Notes under the pieces: generated by a model
Told to the model about the DNA's origin: nothing
The model's input: the letters and a program-made list of their open reading frames with translations, nothing else
Database searches by the model: none
Translations under genes and position numbers: made by a program
Source: Saccharina japonica
Lineage: Eukaryota; Sar; Phaeophyceae; Laminariales; Laminariaceae
DNA length: 64,000 bases
Assembly (NCBI GenBank): GCA_008828725.1
Contig: MEHQ01000463.1
Location: forward strand, 391,628 to 455,627
Direction of reading: 5' to 3'
Shown: in pieces, positions 25,601 through 38,300 of the stretch
Layout: each line of letters begins with the position of its first letter
Position numbering within the stretch: position 1 is the stretch's first letter

Positions 25601-28560
25601 TACCTGGTACCTCGTAAAAGCAAGTGCCAAAGACTAGGGATGGATATTAAAGGATACATAATTGGAGGGCATTCAGTACATTGTTCGAACAAGGCCAATG
25701 ATCCGTGTGCGGTAGGGTTTGTTGTAGACTCGGCGGTAACTTAATCGGAGGGTGAGGTACGTGTACATGTTCGTGACGTTTTGTTTCTTACGAAACCCGA
25801 ATGACCCAAAGGGCACGGTTTGGGGACGAAGTGAATACGATGAAAACAGTAGACACATTGGAACGAATTTCACAAACATATTCGAAATGCGTTGTCGGTG
25901 CATCTGTTTAGATTGCGAGTTCTGACCCCCTATCTCGCTTGCCATGTTCGCCCCCCCCCTACAACCTCTGCCAGGATCCACTCCAGGCTTCATCGATTCC
26001 CAGTTCCTTCATGATGGGGTCTACCACTCCTAAACTGCCGAGTGGTACTGGTGGTGGTGGGAAAAAGTACTCATAGGTAACGTCAAAAACAAAACATCGA
26101 TGATACCTGGTATCATTTAAGTGTCTGAGAAACTTTCGCAGGAGGTGGAATTAGGTGTACCTCGGTGCTGTCACATGAGCAGCGGGAGCCGTGACCGGTG
26201 AGTTGCATCTTACTACGAACCGCTTGTGAGGCGGACGTTCTTGCATTCGATGACAGCGTCGAATGTATTGGTTTATTTATGGTGTATCGACTTCCAGGGA
26301 CAGGAATGGGTATACTATGTAACGGCCCCGTGGTTGCCATGCCATACTCCAGGCGAACGCTACGTGATATGTACGATCACCGTTTCCTTGGGCGGGATTA
26401 AGGGTCTCCACTCCGCACACGTGATGTAACTCGACCGCCAGCGATGATCAGCGATTGAGGCCATTACGGTTCGCTGGTCGTTTACCTCACGCAGTAGTTG
26501 GCAGGTTTCACAGCGTCATTCGAAACCGGTGCCAACCAACATATACACTAGATGTATACATACACCAGGCTCGGGGCACCTTGGGTTACGATATCTGGTT
26601 GTTCAAGAGCATAGCGTACCGACACACTCAAGAAACTTCCAGGGGAGGAGCGGAGGGTTCTTGAGATTGTTTGTCGTGATCCACCTCGGCAGCTGTAGCG
26701 GGGGTTGGTATCTGCGACACTGACGGTACCATTGTGCTTGTTGCAGTGTTGCGCGGACACAATCAGGGCGTTTCCTGGGGGGGGTGGTGGAAGCGCTTCC
26801 TGCGAATAGTTGTCCTACAACATGTCGACAGCTGATACCAGGGGTGTCATTTTACTCGGTATTTATTTCAGAGCTCTGATCATGTGTATCTTCGTTGAGA
26901 CTGGATTGGATTGTACATTATTTATTGAAGAAACAATGGACTATTTGGTGATTGGGAGACTATTTCCAACAGTAAACATATTGATATTTCATCACACACT
27001 TGGGGAGCGTGCTTTTGAGGAGGTTTTTCATATTGTCCACGTACTGTAGCAGTACCGACTCCCTCGCCGAACCGTTGCACGCACTTCTGCGTATTTTAGG
27101 ATTCTTGGTCGGCTGGACAGAGGGGTTGCACGGAAAATTCAGAAGCGATTGAGTGATACTCATGCGTCGAGTACGGCTAATACGCCAGGTAAATACGCCT
27201 ATGGTATTGACAAATCGTGTCGTACACGTTTGCTCTTGTACGATTGCGCACGAATTAGAAGGAAACGAATAGCTCGTGTAGCATGTGTAGCATATATCAT
27301 AAGTATGAATTCAGTCGCGAACCTAAGTTTACTTTTGCTACATTCCCGTGGAGACTATCTAGAAGGGGGGCTGCTTGAAGCTGGATTTGAGTGATATATT
27401 TGCTGGCGGATACGTGCTGTTGTTCTGCTGTTATATGGCAAGAAAGAAGAGTACCGACGTTGTCGGGCCTACGATGTTTGTTTGACGACGGGAGTGCATA
27501 TTTGGTTCGAAGGTCTAACCAGAACCAGCATGCTTTAGTTTGGTGAAGTTTTCCCTTCCCGTATTTATTGGCTACTACGTAAAAGTGCACTAAGAAATCA
27601 CCCTATATATTGGGAGATCTATACTGAACTTGATATTCAGAGGTTTCGTATTACCATGGACATTTTGCCCTCGGACAGCAATTGATGATGGATTGTGGCA
27701 TGTGCGGGTTTTCCCTGGATTTTTCTGATGCGTGCTGGGAATCTCTGTTGTTGCTGGCACCAGGTGGGGAGGTTGCGGGTGGTAGAGCGGGTATTTTATA
27801 TTGGCCCACTGAAAACTGTGGTTATTTCCTGTGTAACGAGGGAATATCGGTTTGGGTCGTATGATATACGAAACTCGCGTGTACCCTAATATATTGCGGA
27901 GTATGGGACATAATGGTACGACGCAGGTATGTATGCGGCCTGTGATACTCGTGACCTGGCCAACGCACCTAACACATGTCTGGAGCGAATGAGTTTGCTC
28001 GTGCCTGCATGTCTGGCGTATTTTTAGTGGCCGGTTCGGATGACATTCGGCAGTACGATATTTATGTGATGACGGTGATCTACATTTAGTTTGAAGGTTT
28101 CACAAAACTACTATCGTGTGTTGGTTTGTTTTCCTTCCCGTAATTGCTATCTACCAGGTATATATTTTAAAATATCTACGAAGTATACAAAACTTGATAC
28201 TGAGATATTTCGTATCGGGATTGCCGTTTTTTCCTGCCCTTTTGTGATACATTGTTCGGGACCTCTGTCGCATGTTGCGCCGATGAATGAGGCGGTTTCG
28301 TCATATACCGCTGTGGTGGAAGATGGTCTACGGACGTTGTCGGGTGTACCTTATGTGGCGAAGGAATATCAGTTCGTGGTTAGCTGTCCCCAGATGCCCG
28401 TCGATTTGATGTCTCACCTGCAGGGATCAGTTCGTGGCGTAATGATACGAGACCCATGTGTACCAGTATGAACCTTGGAACCGGTGGCAGAATAGTACGA
28501 CTCAAGTATACGTATGGAACACACCCTAGACAACAGGTTCGAGGTCAATAGGGTTTCGAC
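22650..28560. other. No confident gene
   Basis: No recognisable domain over almost 6 kb. A plus-strand frame at 22895-23155 opens with MRVTGVFAHALVLARC, which could be a weak signal peptide, but nothing follows to support it. A minus-strand frame at 25253-25630 (125 aa) looks protein-like but is unknown to me. A (TA)n run lies at 24055-24071. Long runs of G or C occur near 25953 and 26780. Confidence 0.4.
23211..23308. repeat. Perfect 49-bp tandem duplication
   Basis: The 49 bases at 23211-23259, beginning TGTATGTATGCATTG and ending in CAACCAATGGACTT, recur at 23260-23308 with at most a base of difference at the end. A recent local duplication with no coding role seen. Confidence 0.9.
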
Positions 28561-28599
28561 AGGAGGACGTTCCAATAAGAGGCCTAGGGTGTCGTGTAG

Positions 28600-29040
28600 C
28601 ACGTATCGATTGACACGTTTTTCCTATTGCGGCCGACAGTTGGTATCTGCAGGCACTTGCACAGATCGACTGTTCGACAGATTGCCTGTCCCTCATCGCG
28701 TTGGTAAAACAAGTAGGCATCGATCGGCATTTCCAAGACGGTATTGTTCGAGCGATAGAATATTGGTTTTGAGAGCCGGAACCTATGGTTACAGACAACA
28801 GCTATCGATAGATTTTTCACCATCCTATGGCTTCGGACAGTATGTATGGATATACAGGTCACTGTCTTATGGTTTCGGGTAATAGGTATCGATATAAAAT
28901 TCCCCTTCTGTGGTTTCAGACCATAGGTATTGACACAACTTTCGCCATGATATTTACGGTTGTTTTCGAACAATAGTAATCGATCGACATTTCCCCATTC
29001 AATCTACGGTAGAGGTTTCGCCATCCTACTGTTTGGGCGG
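28600..29040. repeat. Degenerate minisatellite, units of about 45-60 bp
   Basis: Repeated elements of the form TATCGAT..TTTC..CC-TATGG-TTTCGG..ATAGG recur at least six times, most clearly at 28800-28990. Unit length and sequence vary strongly. Open frames across it are repeat-driven. Confidence 0.6.
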
Positions 29041-29825
29041 AAAGGTATCAAGGTAACTGTAAGAATAGAGGAACTAAACACAATATAGCAGTGGGTGTCT
29101 CACTGTAGTGCGGTACGATTCGGTGCGCGGCCCCTCTTGAGTACAGCCAAAATCACTTGCCACGACTTCGTCTAATGCGGTCACCATATTTATGTGGGGG
29201 CGGTCCCTCTTTAGGGCTGTCCCCGCAATGTAGAGGAACCGTCACGCCACTGCGTACAGAGCTCAGCACAAGACGGCAGGCCACATCCACAAGGCACAAT
29301 TGTTTATCTGGCAGTAAACCCACCGCCCGGGTGATGTCACCCCATGTGCGGCACGGGGCCAGCGCCTGGTTCCAGACCGTACGCCACGGCACGGGGGGTG
29401 TGGTGCTCGTCTTCCAGAGCATTTGCGGTGAAGTGGCCTATGCTGACAACAGCGAGCATCCACTTCACCGTATCGGTGCGACATGCTTTGCCGACAAGGG
29501 AGCTGCCCACGGGTCGAATTCGAGGACCGGGAAGCGCAACGCGGATGACACCTGCGACCGACGAGGGATAAATCCTCCTACGAAATACGTACTGCACTGC
29601 TGTAGTCCGGTTGTACTATATTCGGCCTAGCCGTAGGTCGTGACGGGTGCGTGTTTTGCAGCCGAGAACTTTGAGTGCACATTGTGCACTAATGGGCACG
29701 TGGAGAATGCATGAGAAAAAAACAAATGCGACTCAACTTATACTGCTGCACAGCCGGTATCGTAGAGGGGCCCTGGTGGACCCGATCGCTCCGTCATCGC
29801 GCCGGCTTCGGGCCCTGGCTCCCGC
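29041..29825. other. No confident gene
   Basis: Overlapping open frames on both strands at 29150-29630 reflect GC-rich sequence. Neither strand shows a domain that I recognise. Confidence 0.35.
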
Positions 29826-29827
29826 AG

Positions 29828-29983
29828 AATTTTATGTGGTTTTCCTATCTATTTTCTTCGCCCGTTCTTGTCGCACCCTCATGTTCCTAACTCAGACCCG
29901 GAGACACGTACACCGATAGACTACGCCTGGTGCTTTTCATTTTTGTTGCTAGAAGACCTAAGCCCTGTATTCCCTCGTCGACT
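29828..29983 (-). mobile_element. SINE fragment at the satellite edge
   Basis: The block AACTCAGACCCGGAGAC, the ATTTTTGTTGCTAGAAGAC block and CCTCGTCGACTGG match the SINE bodies near 8.8 and 11.35 kb. The tRNA head is missing: at GACTGG (29978-29983) the SINE runs straight into satellite sequence that also contains GACTGG, a six-base microhomology junction. Confidence 0.65.
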
Positions 29984-32512
29984 GGTTAGTCCTTTTTGGC
30001 GTTCTTCTCTTTCCAATGCTAGCGCTGTGTTTACGGTATGGGAAGTGTTACAACGTGTGCAGCATGACAATGACAGTTGGCGAATACCGAACAAGGATAC
30101 CAACTAAATCGCGATCACACAAACCGACCGGTAAAAGAACATGTCTGGCTCGTCGAACCCAGCGGTGCATACGAATGCCTGGAAAGTACAGCGAAGAGCC
30201 TCGAACTCAACCCTTTTCAGGTCACCACTAATAGTGCAAGAGTGACTGCTTAGTCCTTCTTGTGTTCACCTCTCGTCAAGGCTAGTGCTGTATTTCCATG
30301 TTCTGCAGTGTTGAAATGACTGCCGTATGACTATGACAGCTGTTAATTGCCGATTTAAGATACCAACAGATTCACGATCAAACCATGTGACCGGTGAAAA
30401 ACAATATCTGGGTCATCGAATAGAAGGGGGCACATAAATGCCTGGAATGTACAGCAGCGATCCTCGAACTCAACGCTTCCCAGGTCTCCACCAGTACTAC
30501 AAGAGTGACTGGTTAGTCCTTCCGGTGTTCAACTCTGGTCAAGGCTACAGTAGTGCTGTGTTTACGTTCTCGGCAGTTCGGAAATGACTGCCGCATGGCT
30601 ATGACAGTTGGCATTTGCTGATTGAAGACAGAAACAAACTCACGATCCGACTATCCGACCGGTAAATAAACAAATCTGGCTCGTCGAGCGAGTGGGAGCG
30701 CCCAAAGGCCTGGACGGTAGAGCAACGATCGTCAAACTCAACCCTTCCCAGGTCTCCGCCAGTACGGCAAAAGTAAATGGTTAGTCCTTCTGGTGTTCAC
30801 CTCTGGTCCAGGGTAGTGCTGTGTTTACGTTCTCGGCAGTTTGGAAATGACTGATGTATGGCTATGACAGTTGGCAATTACCGATTGAAGATACCACAAA
30901 ACTCACGATCCAACTATCCGACCGGAAAATAAACAAAGTGTGGCTCGTGTAACAGAGAGGGGCGCACCAATGCCTGGAAGGTACAGCAACAACCCTCGAA
31001 CTCAACCCTTACCAGGTCTCCGCCAGTACTGCAAAAGTGACTGGTCAGTCCTTCTGGTGTTCGCGTCTGGTCCAGGCTAGTGCTGTGGATACGTTCTCCG
31101 CATGGTTGAAATGACTGCTGTATGACTATGACAGTTGGTAATTACCGATTGAAGATACCATTAAATTAACGATCCAGCAATCCGAGGGGTAAACACTAAA
31201 TCTGGCTCGTCGAACACAAAAAGGCACACAAGGGCCTGGAAGGTACAGCAACAATCGTCGAACTCAACCCTTCCCAGGTCCCGCCAGTACTGCAAGAGTG
31301 ACAGGTGAGTACTCATGGTGTTCACCTCTGGTCGAGGCTCATGCTGTGTTTACGTCCTGGGCATGTTGAAATGACTGTCGTATGACTATGACAGTGAGCA
31401 ACTACCGGTTGAAGATGCCACTTAAATCACGATAAAACAATCCGGCCGGAAAAAAACGATATTCGGGTCGTCGAACACAAGGATGCACACAAATGCGTGA
31501 AAGGTACACCAAGGATCCTCGAACTTGATAAATCCCGGGTCTCCACCAGTAGTGTAAAAGTGACAGGTGAGAGCTCCAGATGTTCACCTCTGGTCGACGC
31601 TAGTGCTGCGGTTACGTGTTCGGCAGTGTTGAAATGACTGCGGTATGACAATCACAGTTGGGAATTTCCGATTAAAGATACCACTAAACTAACGATACAA
31701 CAATCCGACCGGCAAATATCAATATCTGGCTCGTCGAACACAGGCGTGCATACGACAGCTGCCTTAACGATACAGCGACGGTCCTCGAACTCAAACCTAC
31801 CGAGGTCACCACCAGTAGTGCAGTATTGGCCGATGAGTGCTTCTGTTGCTAAACTCTGGTCAGTGACTGGTCAGTCCATTTGGTGTTCACCTCTGGTCAA
31901 GGCTAGTGCTGTGTTTACGTTCTCGGAAGTTCCGAAATGACTGCCATACGGCTATGACAGTTGATAATTGCCGATTGAAGATACCCATAAATTCACGAGA
32001 CAAAAATCTGACCGGTGAATATCAATATATGGTTCTTCGAGCACGGGGGTGCATTCAAATGCCTGAGAGGTACAGCGAAGATCCTGAATCTCAACCCTTC
32101 TTATGTATCCACTGGTAGTGCAGGGGTAACTGGTTAGTCCTTCTGGTGTTTACCTCTGGTCAAGGCTAGTCCTGTGTTTACTTTTTCAGAAGGTTTGAAA
32201 TGACTGCGTTATGTCTATGACAGTTGACAATAGCCGATTGAAGATTCCAAAAATCACGATCCAATATTCCGAGATGTAAAAAACAATAGCATGCTCGAAA
32301 CGTACACACAAATCCCAGGAAGGTACAGCAACAATCCTCGAAGTCATCCCTTCCAAGGTCTGCAGCAGTACTGCAAAAGTGACGGGTGAATTCTCCTGGT
32401 GTTCACCTCTGGTCGATCTAGTGCTGTGTTCATGTTGTGGGCAGTGTTGAAATTACTGCCGTATGACTATTATTGCAGTTTGCAATCGCGGATTGAAGAT
32501 ACCAATAAAAAT
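29984..32512. repeat. Satellite block 1 (subfamily A)
   Basis: Nearly ten head-to-tail units of about 262 bp. Each holds the blocks GACTGCCGTATG.CTATGACAG, CCGACCGG, TGGCTCGTCGAACACA, GGTACAGCAACGATCC, CCAGTACTGCAA and GTTCACCTCTGGTC. Divergence between units is substantial. This block carries GCTAGTGCTGTGTTTACG where blocks 2 and 3 carry CCTAGTGATGTGTTT, marking a subfamily. One unit has CTACAGTAG at 30545-30553 in place of CTAG. Confidence 0.93.
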
Positions 32513-32559
32513 GGGTAATGCTATTTGCGACACCGGTGTCGCAAATAGTTATTCGCGAC

Positions 32560-33400
32560 ACGGTGTCGCAAATAAGACCCTTATTTGCGACACCGCGTTG
32601 CGTTCGCGGAATACACCTCAGATAGACTCCTACCTACCAAGGGTGCGTCGGCATGGCGTAAGGCTACCACTGAAGGTATCGCGCAGGCAAAACGGGTCTG
32701 TACTCGAGAAGATATGTGGTATCTTGAGGCAACCGAAAAATGTTCAGACCGTGTCGCAAATAAGCTATTTGCGACACGGTGTCGCAAATAAGCCCCTTAT
32801 TTGCGACACCGCGTTGCGTTCGCGGCAGACAACTCGTATTGACTCCTAACTACCAAGGGGGTGTCGGCATGGCGTGAGGCTACTACTGAAGCTATCCCGC
32901 AGCCAAAACGGGTCAGTATCCGAGAAGATATGTGGTATCTTGGGGCAACCGAAAAATGTTCAGACCGTGTCGCAAATAAGGGGCTTATTTGCGACACCGC
33001 GTTGCGTTCGCGGCAGACAACTCAGATTGACTCCTAACCACCAAGGGTGTGTCAGCATGGCGTACGGCTACCACTGAAGCTATCGCGCAGCCAAAACGGG
33101 TCTGTACTCGAGGAGATAAGTGGTATCTTGGGGCAACCGAAAAAAGTTCAGACCGTGTCGCAAATAAGCTATTTGCGACACGGTGTCGCAAATAAGGGGC
33201 TTATTTTCGACACCGCGCTGCGTTCGCGGCGGACAACTCAGATTGACTCCTAACTACCAAGCGTGTGTCAGCATGGCGTAAATGTGGGCTACCACTGAAG
33301 CTATCCCGCAGCCAGAACGGGCCTGTACTCGAGGAGATAAGTGGTATCTTGGGGCGACCAAAACATGTTCAGACCGTGTCGCAAATAAGCCTGATTTGCG
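32560..33400. repeat. Left-arm subterminal repeat, four units
   Basis: The anchor GCGTTGCGTTCGCGG, with small variants, occurs near 32594, 32812, 32999 and 33214, giving periods of about 218, 187 and 215 bp. Each unit carries ACCAAG.GTGTC.GCATGGCGT, AAAACGGG and TTGGGGCAACCGAAAA, and ends in TTTGCGACAC palindromes. Each has a 60-70-aa open frame, but that follows from the unit being repeated. Confidence 0.9.
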
Positions 33401-33789
33401 ACACCTGTGACAAAATCGGGAACATGTTTACAACTACAGCAGTACTCGTACGTACTCCACATCTACCCCAAGTCCAACTATTAATAGGTTGTTATGGTAT
33501 CTGGATATACGTAATATCTCGCGATCTCAGCAAGACCCAGACAAAACTAAGATCCGTGCACTCTGCGTGTACAGCACTGTAATTATGTGGTGACAAATAT
33601 AGATCCAGACAATAATATCCAAGATCGGAAAATCCATCGTCCCGAGCGGGGGGGGTATAGGACTGCTCGATACCTCAAGCCCCAACTCCTACTGCGACTT
33701 CACAAAACAAAACACAAGCAACTGAGAACAGCTCTCGATTGGATTCAATACCCATAACAGCAAGGCCCTACGTACCAAAACCTAGTATA

Positions 33790-33965
33790 CAGTACGCGGC
33801 GACAGCACTTAAGAATTCGACAGTTAAGAATTTCAGGCTGGAGTTTTAGACGAAAATAAGAACATTACCTATTTTATACTGAAAATAGTGTAGGACACAC
33901 CCTGCCTAACATACGAATTCCAGCCTGGCCAGAAATAAGAGATTTTTAACTGTTGTCGCGTACTG
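33790..33965. mobile_element. Tc1/mariner-type MITE with TA target duplication
   Basis: 176 bp flanked by TA on both sides (33788-33789 and 33966-33967). The ends are inverted: CAGTACGCGGCGACAG on the left and CTGTTGTCGCGTACTG on the right. The similarity continues inwards through ACAGTTAA.AAT and CAGGCTGGA with small gaps. It has no coding capacity. The CAG terminus and TA target fit the Tc1/mariner superfamily. It lies inside the palindromic transposon's interior and so is the younger insertion. Confidence 0.82.
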
Positions 33966-34639
33966 TATGACAAAACTACACTACGAGTACGGATACTGAG
34001 TACTCGTACTGCTGCTGGTGCTACAACAGGTGGTATTTTGTAGGGAAAAAACCCGTACAGCGTACATGGCGCATAACTAGGTAAGCTTTATTTAGCTGCG
34101 ATGCTCTTGTGCGTGTATGTGTTGGCTGTGTTCGTTGCCTTTTACCGATAGTCCTACAAAATTGTGTTCACACAACGTTTCGAAAGTGTTAAAAAATGAA
34201 TGGATGGGTAATAATGCTATTCGCGACACCGATATAGGCCAATACGACAACTAACTGCACTGCTGTAGATTCCGTAGATTCCTTACACCCACCTATTTCG
34301 CTAGCATCCACAGACCACGCACTACACAACTGCGTACACAAAGCGCTGCGTGCAAAACACAACTTCGGCGCCAGTTCTGTGTGTCCTTAATACCAAGTGA
34401 CCTGTCAACACAGAATACCCGACGCTTTGAACGATACAAGCACTCGTCGTTAAACTACGGACGACACAGAACAAGGTGCGGAAAAGCATTGATCAAGTAA
34501 CAGTAGTTTCGAATACAACCATAGCCGACAACGTGCCTTACAACTATCTACTCGTGGTGGAATTCGGGGATTTGGTAGCCCGGTAGCCCGACCTCACACT
34601 AACAAATCCGTCGTAATCCTGGTCTAAGCGGGGCGCGCG

Positions 34640-35300
34640 CGACGAACGTCGTGCGATGTCGCAAATAAGGCTTATGTTCGCAACCATTGTGAACAGTTTT
34701 CGGTTGCCCCAAGATACCACTTATCTCCCCGAGTACAGGCCCGTTCTGGCTGCGGGATAGCTTCAGTGGTAGCCATACGCCATGCTGACACACCTTCGGT
34801 AGTTAGGAGCCAATATGAGTTGTCTGCCGCGAACGCAGCGCGGTGTCGCAAATACGGGGCTTATTTGCGACACCGTGTCGCAAATAGCTTATTTGCGACA
34901 CGGTCTGAACATTTTTCGGTTGCCCCAAGATACTGCATGTCTCCTCGAGTACTGAGCCGTTTTGGCTGCGTGATAGCTTCAGTGGTAGCCTTACGCCATG
35001 CCGACGCACCCTTGGTAGTTAGGAGTCAATCTGAGTTGTCTGCCGCGAACGCAGCGCGGTGTCGCAAATAAGGGTTTTATTTGCGACACCGTGTCGCAAA
35101 TAGCTTATTTGCGACACGGTCTGAATATTTTTCGGTTGCCCCAAGATACCACATGCCTCCTCGAGTACTGAGCCGTTTTGGCTGCGCGATAGCTTCAGTG
35201 GTAGCCTTACGCTATGCCGACACCCCCTTGGTAGTTAGGAGTCTATCTGAGGTGTCTGCCGCGAACGTAGCGCGGTGGCGCAAATAAGGGGCTTATTTGC
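34640..35300. repeat. Right-arm subterminal repeat, three units
   Basis: The reverse-complement anchor CCGCGAACGCAGCGCGGTG, with small variants, occurs near 34827, 35044 and 35260, a period of about 216 bp. The units are the inverted counterparts of those at 32560-33400. Confidence 0.9.
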
Positions 35301-35364
35301 GACACCGTGTCGCAAATAACTATTTGCGACACCGGTGTCGCAAATAGCATTACCCAATAAAAAA

Positions 35365-38300
35365 TGAAGAAACAATCCGACCGGTACATACCTATATATA
35401 CAAGGGTCGTCGAACACAAAGATGCACACAAATACCTGGAAGGTACAGCAACGACCCTCGAACCTAACCCTCCCCGGGTCTCCACCAGTAGACTAATATG
35501 CGTAGAAGGTACAGCAACGATCCTGTAACTAAACCATACCCTAGCCTCCACCAGTAGGGCAGGAGTGTCTGGTATGTGTTGCTGGTGTTCACCTTTGGTC
35601 AAGCCTAGTCATGTGATTAGGTTCTAAGCAGCGTTGAAACGACTGCCGCAGTTAGCCATTGCCCAGTGAAGACACCAATATCAGCACGATCCAACAATCT
35701 GACCGGTGAATATCAGTATCTGGTTCGTGGAGCACAGGTGTGCACACGAATCCGTGGAAGGTACAGCAGCGATGCTGGAACTCAACCACACCCTAACCTC
35801 TACACGTAGTACAGGAGTTTCTGGTAAGTGTCCCTGGTGTTCACCTCTGGTCAAGCCTAGTGATGTGTTTAAGATCTGAACAGCATTGAAATAACGGGCG
35901 TATGGATATGACAGTTCGCAATAGCCCAGTGAAGATACCAATATCAGCACGATACAACAATCCGACCGGTGAATATCCACATCTGGCTCGTCAAACACCG
36001 ATGTGCGCACGATACCGTGGAAGCTACAGCAACGATCCAGGAACTCAACCCTACCCTACCCTCCACCAGTAGTACAGGAGTGTCTGATAAGTGTTTCTGG
36101 TGTTCACGTCTGCTCAACCCTAGTGATCTGTTTACGTTGTCAGTAGCGTTGAAATGACTGCTGTATGGATATGACAGTTACACATTGCCCAGTGAAGATA
36201 CCAATGTCATCAGGATCCAACAATCAGACCGGTGAATATCAATATCTGTCTCGTCGAACGCAGGTGTACACAAGCACCCGTGGAAATTACAGCAACGATC
36301 CTGGAACTCAACCCTACGCTACCCTCCACCAGTAGTGCAGGAGTGGCTGGCAAGTGTTTCTGGTGTTCACCTCTGGTGATGTCTAGTGATGTGTTTACGT
36401 TCTGAGCTGCGTTAAAATGACTGCCGTATGGATATGATAGTTAGCAATTGCCCAGTAACGATATCAATATCATCACGATCAAACACTCTGACCGGTTAAT
36501 ATCAACATCGGGCTCGTCGAAAAAAGGTGTGCACAAGATTCCGTGGAAGGTACATCAACGATCCTGGAGCTCAACCCTTGCCTACCGTCTACCAGCAGTG
36601 CAGGAGGAGTGACTGGTATGTGTTCCTGGTGTTCACCTCTGGAAAACCTAGCGATGTGTTCACGTTCTCAGCAGCGTTGAAATGACTGCCGTATGGATAT
36701 CACAGTTAGCACTTGCCCAGTGAAGATACCAATATCATCACTATCAAATACTCTGACCGGTGAATATCAATATCTGTCTCGTCCAACACAGGACAGGTGT
36801 GCACACGAGTCCGTTGAAGGCACAGCAACGATCCTGGAACCCAACCATACCCTACCCTCCACCGGTAGTGCAGAAGTGACTGGTGAGTGCTCCTGGTGTT
36901 CACCTCTGGTAAAGCCTAGCGATGTGTTCACATTCTCAGCAGCGTTGAAATGACTGCCGTATGGGTATGAGAGTTGGCAATTGCCTTGTGAAGATACCAA
37001 TATCATGACGATTCAACAATCTGATTGGTGAATGTCAATATCTGGCTCGTGGAACACAGGTTTGCACACGATTGTGTGGAACGTACAGCAACGATCCTGG
37101 AACTCAACCCTCGCTTACCCTGCACCAAACGTGCAGGACTGACTGGCAAGTGTTCCTGGTGTTAACCTCTGGTCAGGCCTAGTTATATATTTAAGTTCTA
37201 AGCAGCGTTGAAACGACTGCCGAATGGATATGACAGTTAGCAATTGCCGGGTAAAGATACCAATATCAGCACGATCCAACAATCTGACCGGTGAATATCT
37301 ATATCTGGCTCGTCGAACACAAGTGTGCACACGAATCCGTGGAACGTACAGCAACGATCCCGGAACTCAACCCTACCATACCCTCCACCGGTATTGCATG
37401 AGTGACTGGTAAGTGTTCCTGGTGATCACCTCTGGTAAAACCTAGCGATGTGCTTACGTTCTGAGCTGCGTTGAACTGACTGCCGTATGGATATGAATAT
37501 TAGCAATTGCCCAGTGAAGATACAAATATCACCTCGATCCAACAATCTGACCGGTGAATATCAAGATGTGGCTCGTCGAAAACAGATGTGCACACGACAG
37601 TGTGGAAGGTACAGCAACGATCCTGGAACTCTACCGCACCCTACCCTTTGCACCAAAAGTGCAGGACTGACTGGCAAGTGTTCCTGGTGTTAACCTCTTT
37701 TCACGCCTAGTGATATTATTAAGTTCTGAGTAGCGTTTAAACGACTGCCTTATGGATATCACAGTTAGCAATTGCCCAGTAAAAATACCAGTATCAGCAC
37801 GATCCAACAATCCGACAGGTGAATATCTAGATCTGGCTCGTCAAACACAGGTGTGCACACGAATCCGTGGAAGGCACAGCAACGATCCTGGAACTCAACC
37901 CTACCCTACCCTCCACTGGTATTGTATAAGTGGCTGGTAAGTGTTCCCGGTGTTCACCTCTGGTAAAGCCTAGCGATGTGTTTACGTTCTGAGCTGCGTT
38001 GAATGACTGCCGTATGGATATGACAATTAGCAATTTCCCAGTGAAGATACAAATATAACCACGATCCAACAATCTGACCGGTGAATATCAATATCTGGCT
38101 CGTCGGAAACAGGTGTGCACACGAATCCATGGAAGGTACAGCAACGGTCCTGGAACTCAAACCTACCCTACCATGCACCAAAAGTGCAGGACTGACTGGC
38201 AAGTGTTCCTGGTGGTCACCTCTGGTCAAGCCTAGTGATATGTTTCAGTTGTGATGAGCTTGGAAAGGACTGCCGTATGAATATGACAGTTAGCAATTGC

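Larger units (their letters stand above)
32513..35355. mobile_element. Non-autonomous DNA transposon with palindromic inverted arms
   Basis: Terminal inverted repeats begin GGGTAATG, followed at once by a perfect 28-bp palindrome (half-site CTATTTGCGACACC) at 32521-32548, mirrored at 35320-35347. It interrupts the satellite. The flanks AATAAAAAT (32504-32512) and AATAAAAAA (35356-35364) match at 8 of 9 bases, a probable target duplication. The left arm holds four tandem units and the right arm about three in opposite orientation, each about 190-220 bp and bounded by TATTTGCGACAC/GTGTCGCAAATA palindromes. The interior (33420-34640) has no transposase. The 8-9-bp duplication and G-starting ends suggest a Mutator-like element; hAT is the alternative. 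Confidence 0.82.

Noticed and set aside
29157-29630. 157-aa open frame
   Set aside because: GC-rich sequence leaves both strands open, and no domain or repeat conservation was seen.
32580-35290. Recurrent 66-68-aa open frames in each arm unit
   Set aside because: The frames recur because the DNA unit recurs, and they exist on both strands. I saw no codon-position bias by eye.
32513-35355. CRISPR-like array of short palindromes
   Set aside because: The palindromes border repeated 200-bp units rather than unique spacers, the two arms are mirror images with a target duplication, and the DNA is eukaryotic.
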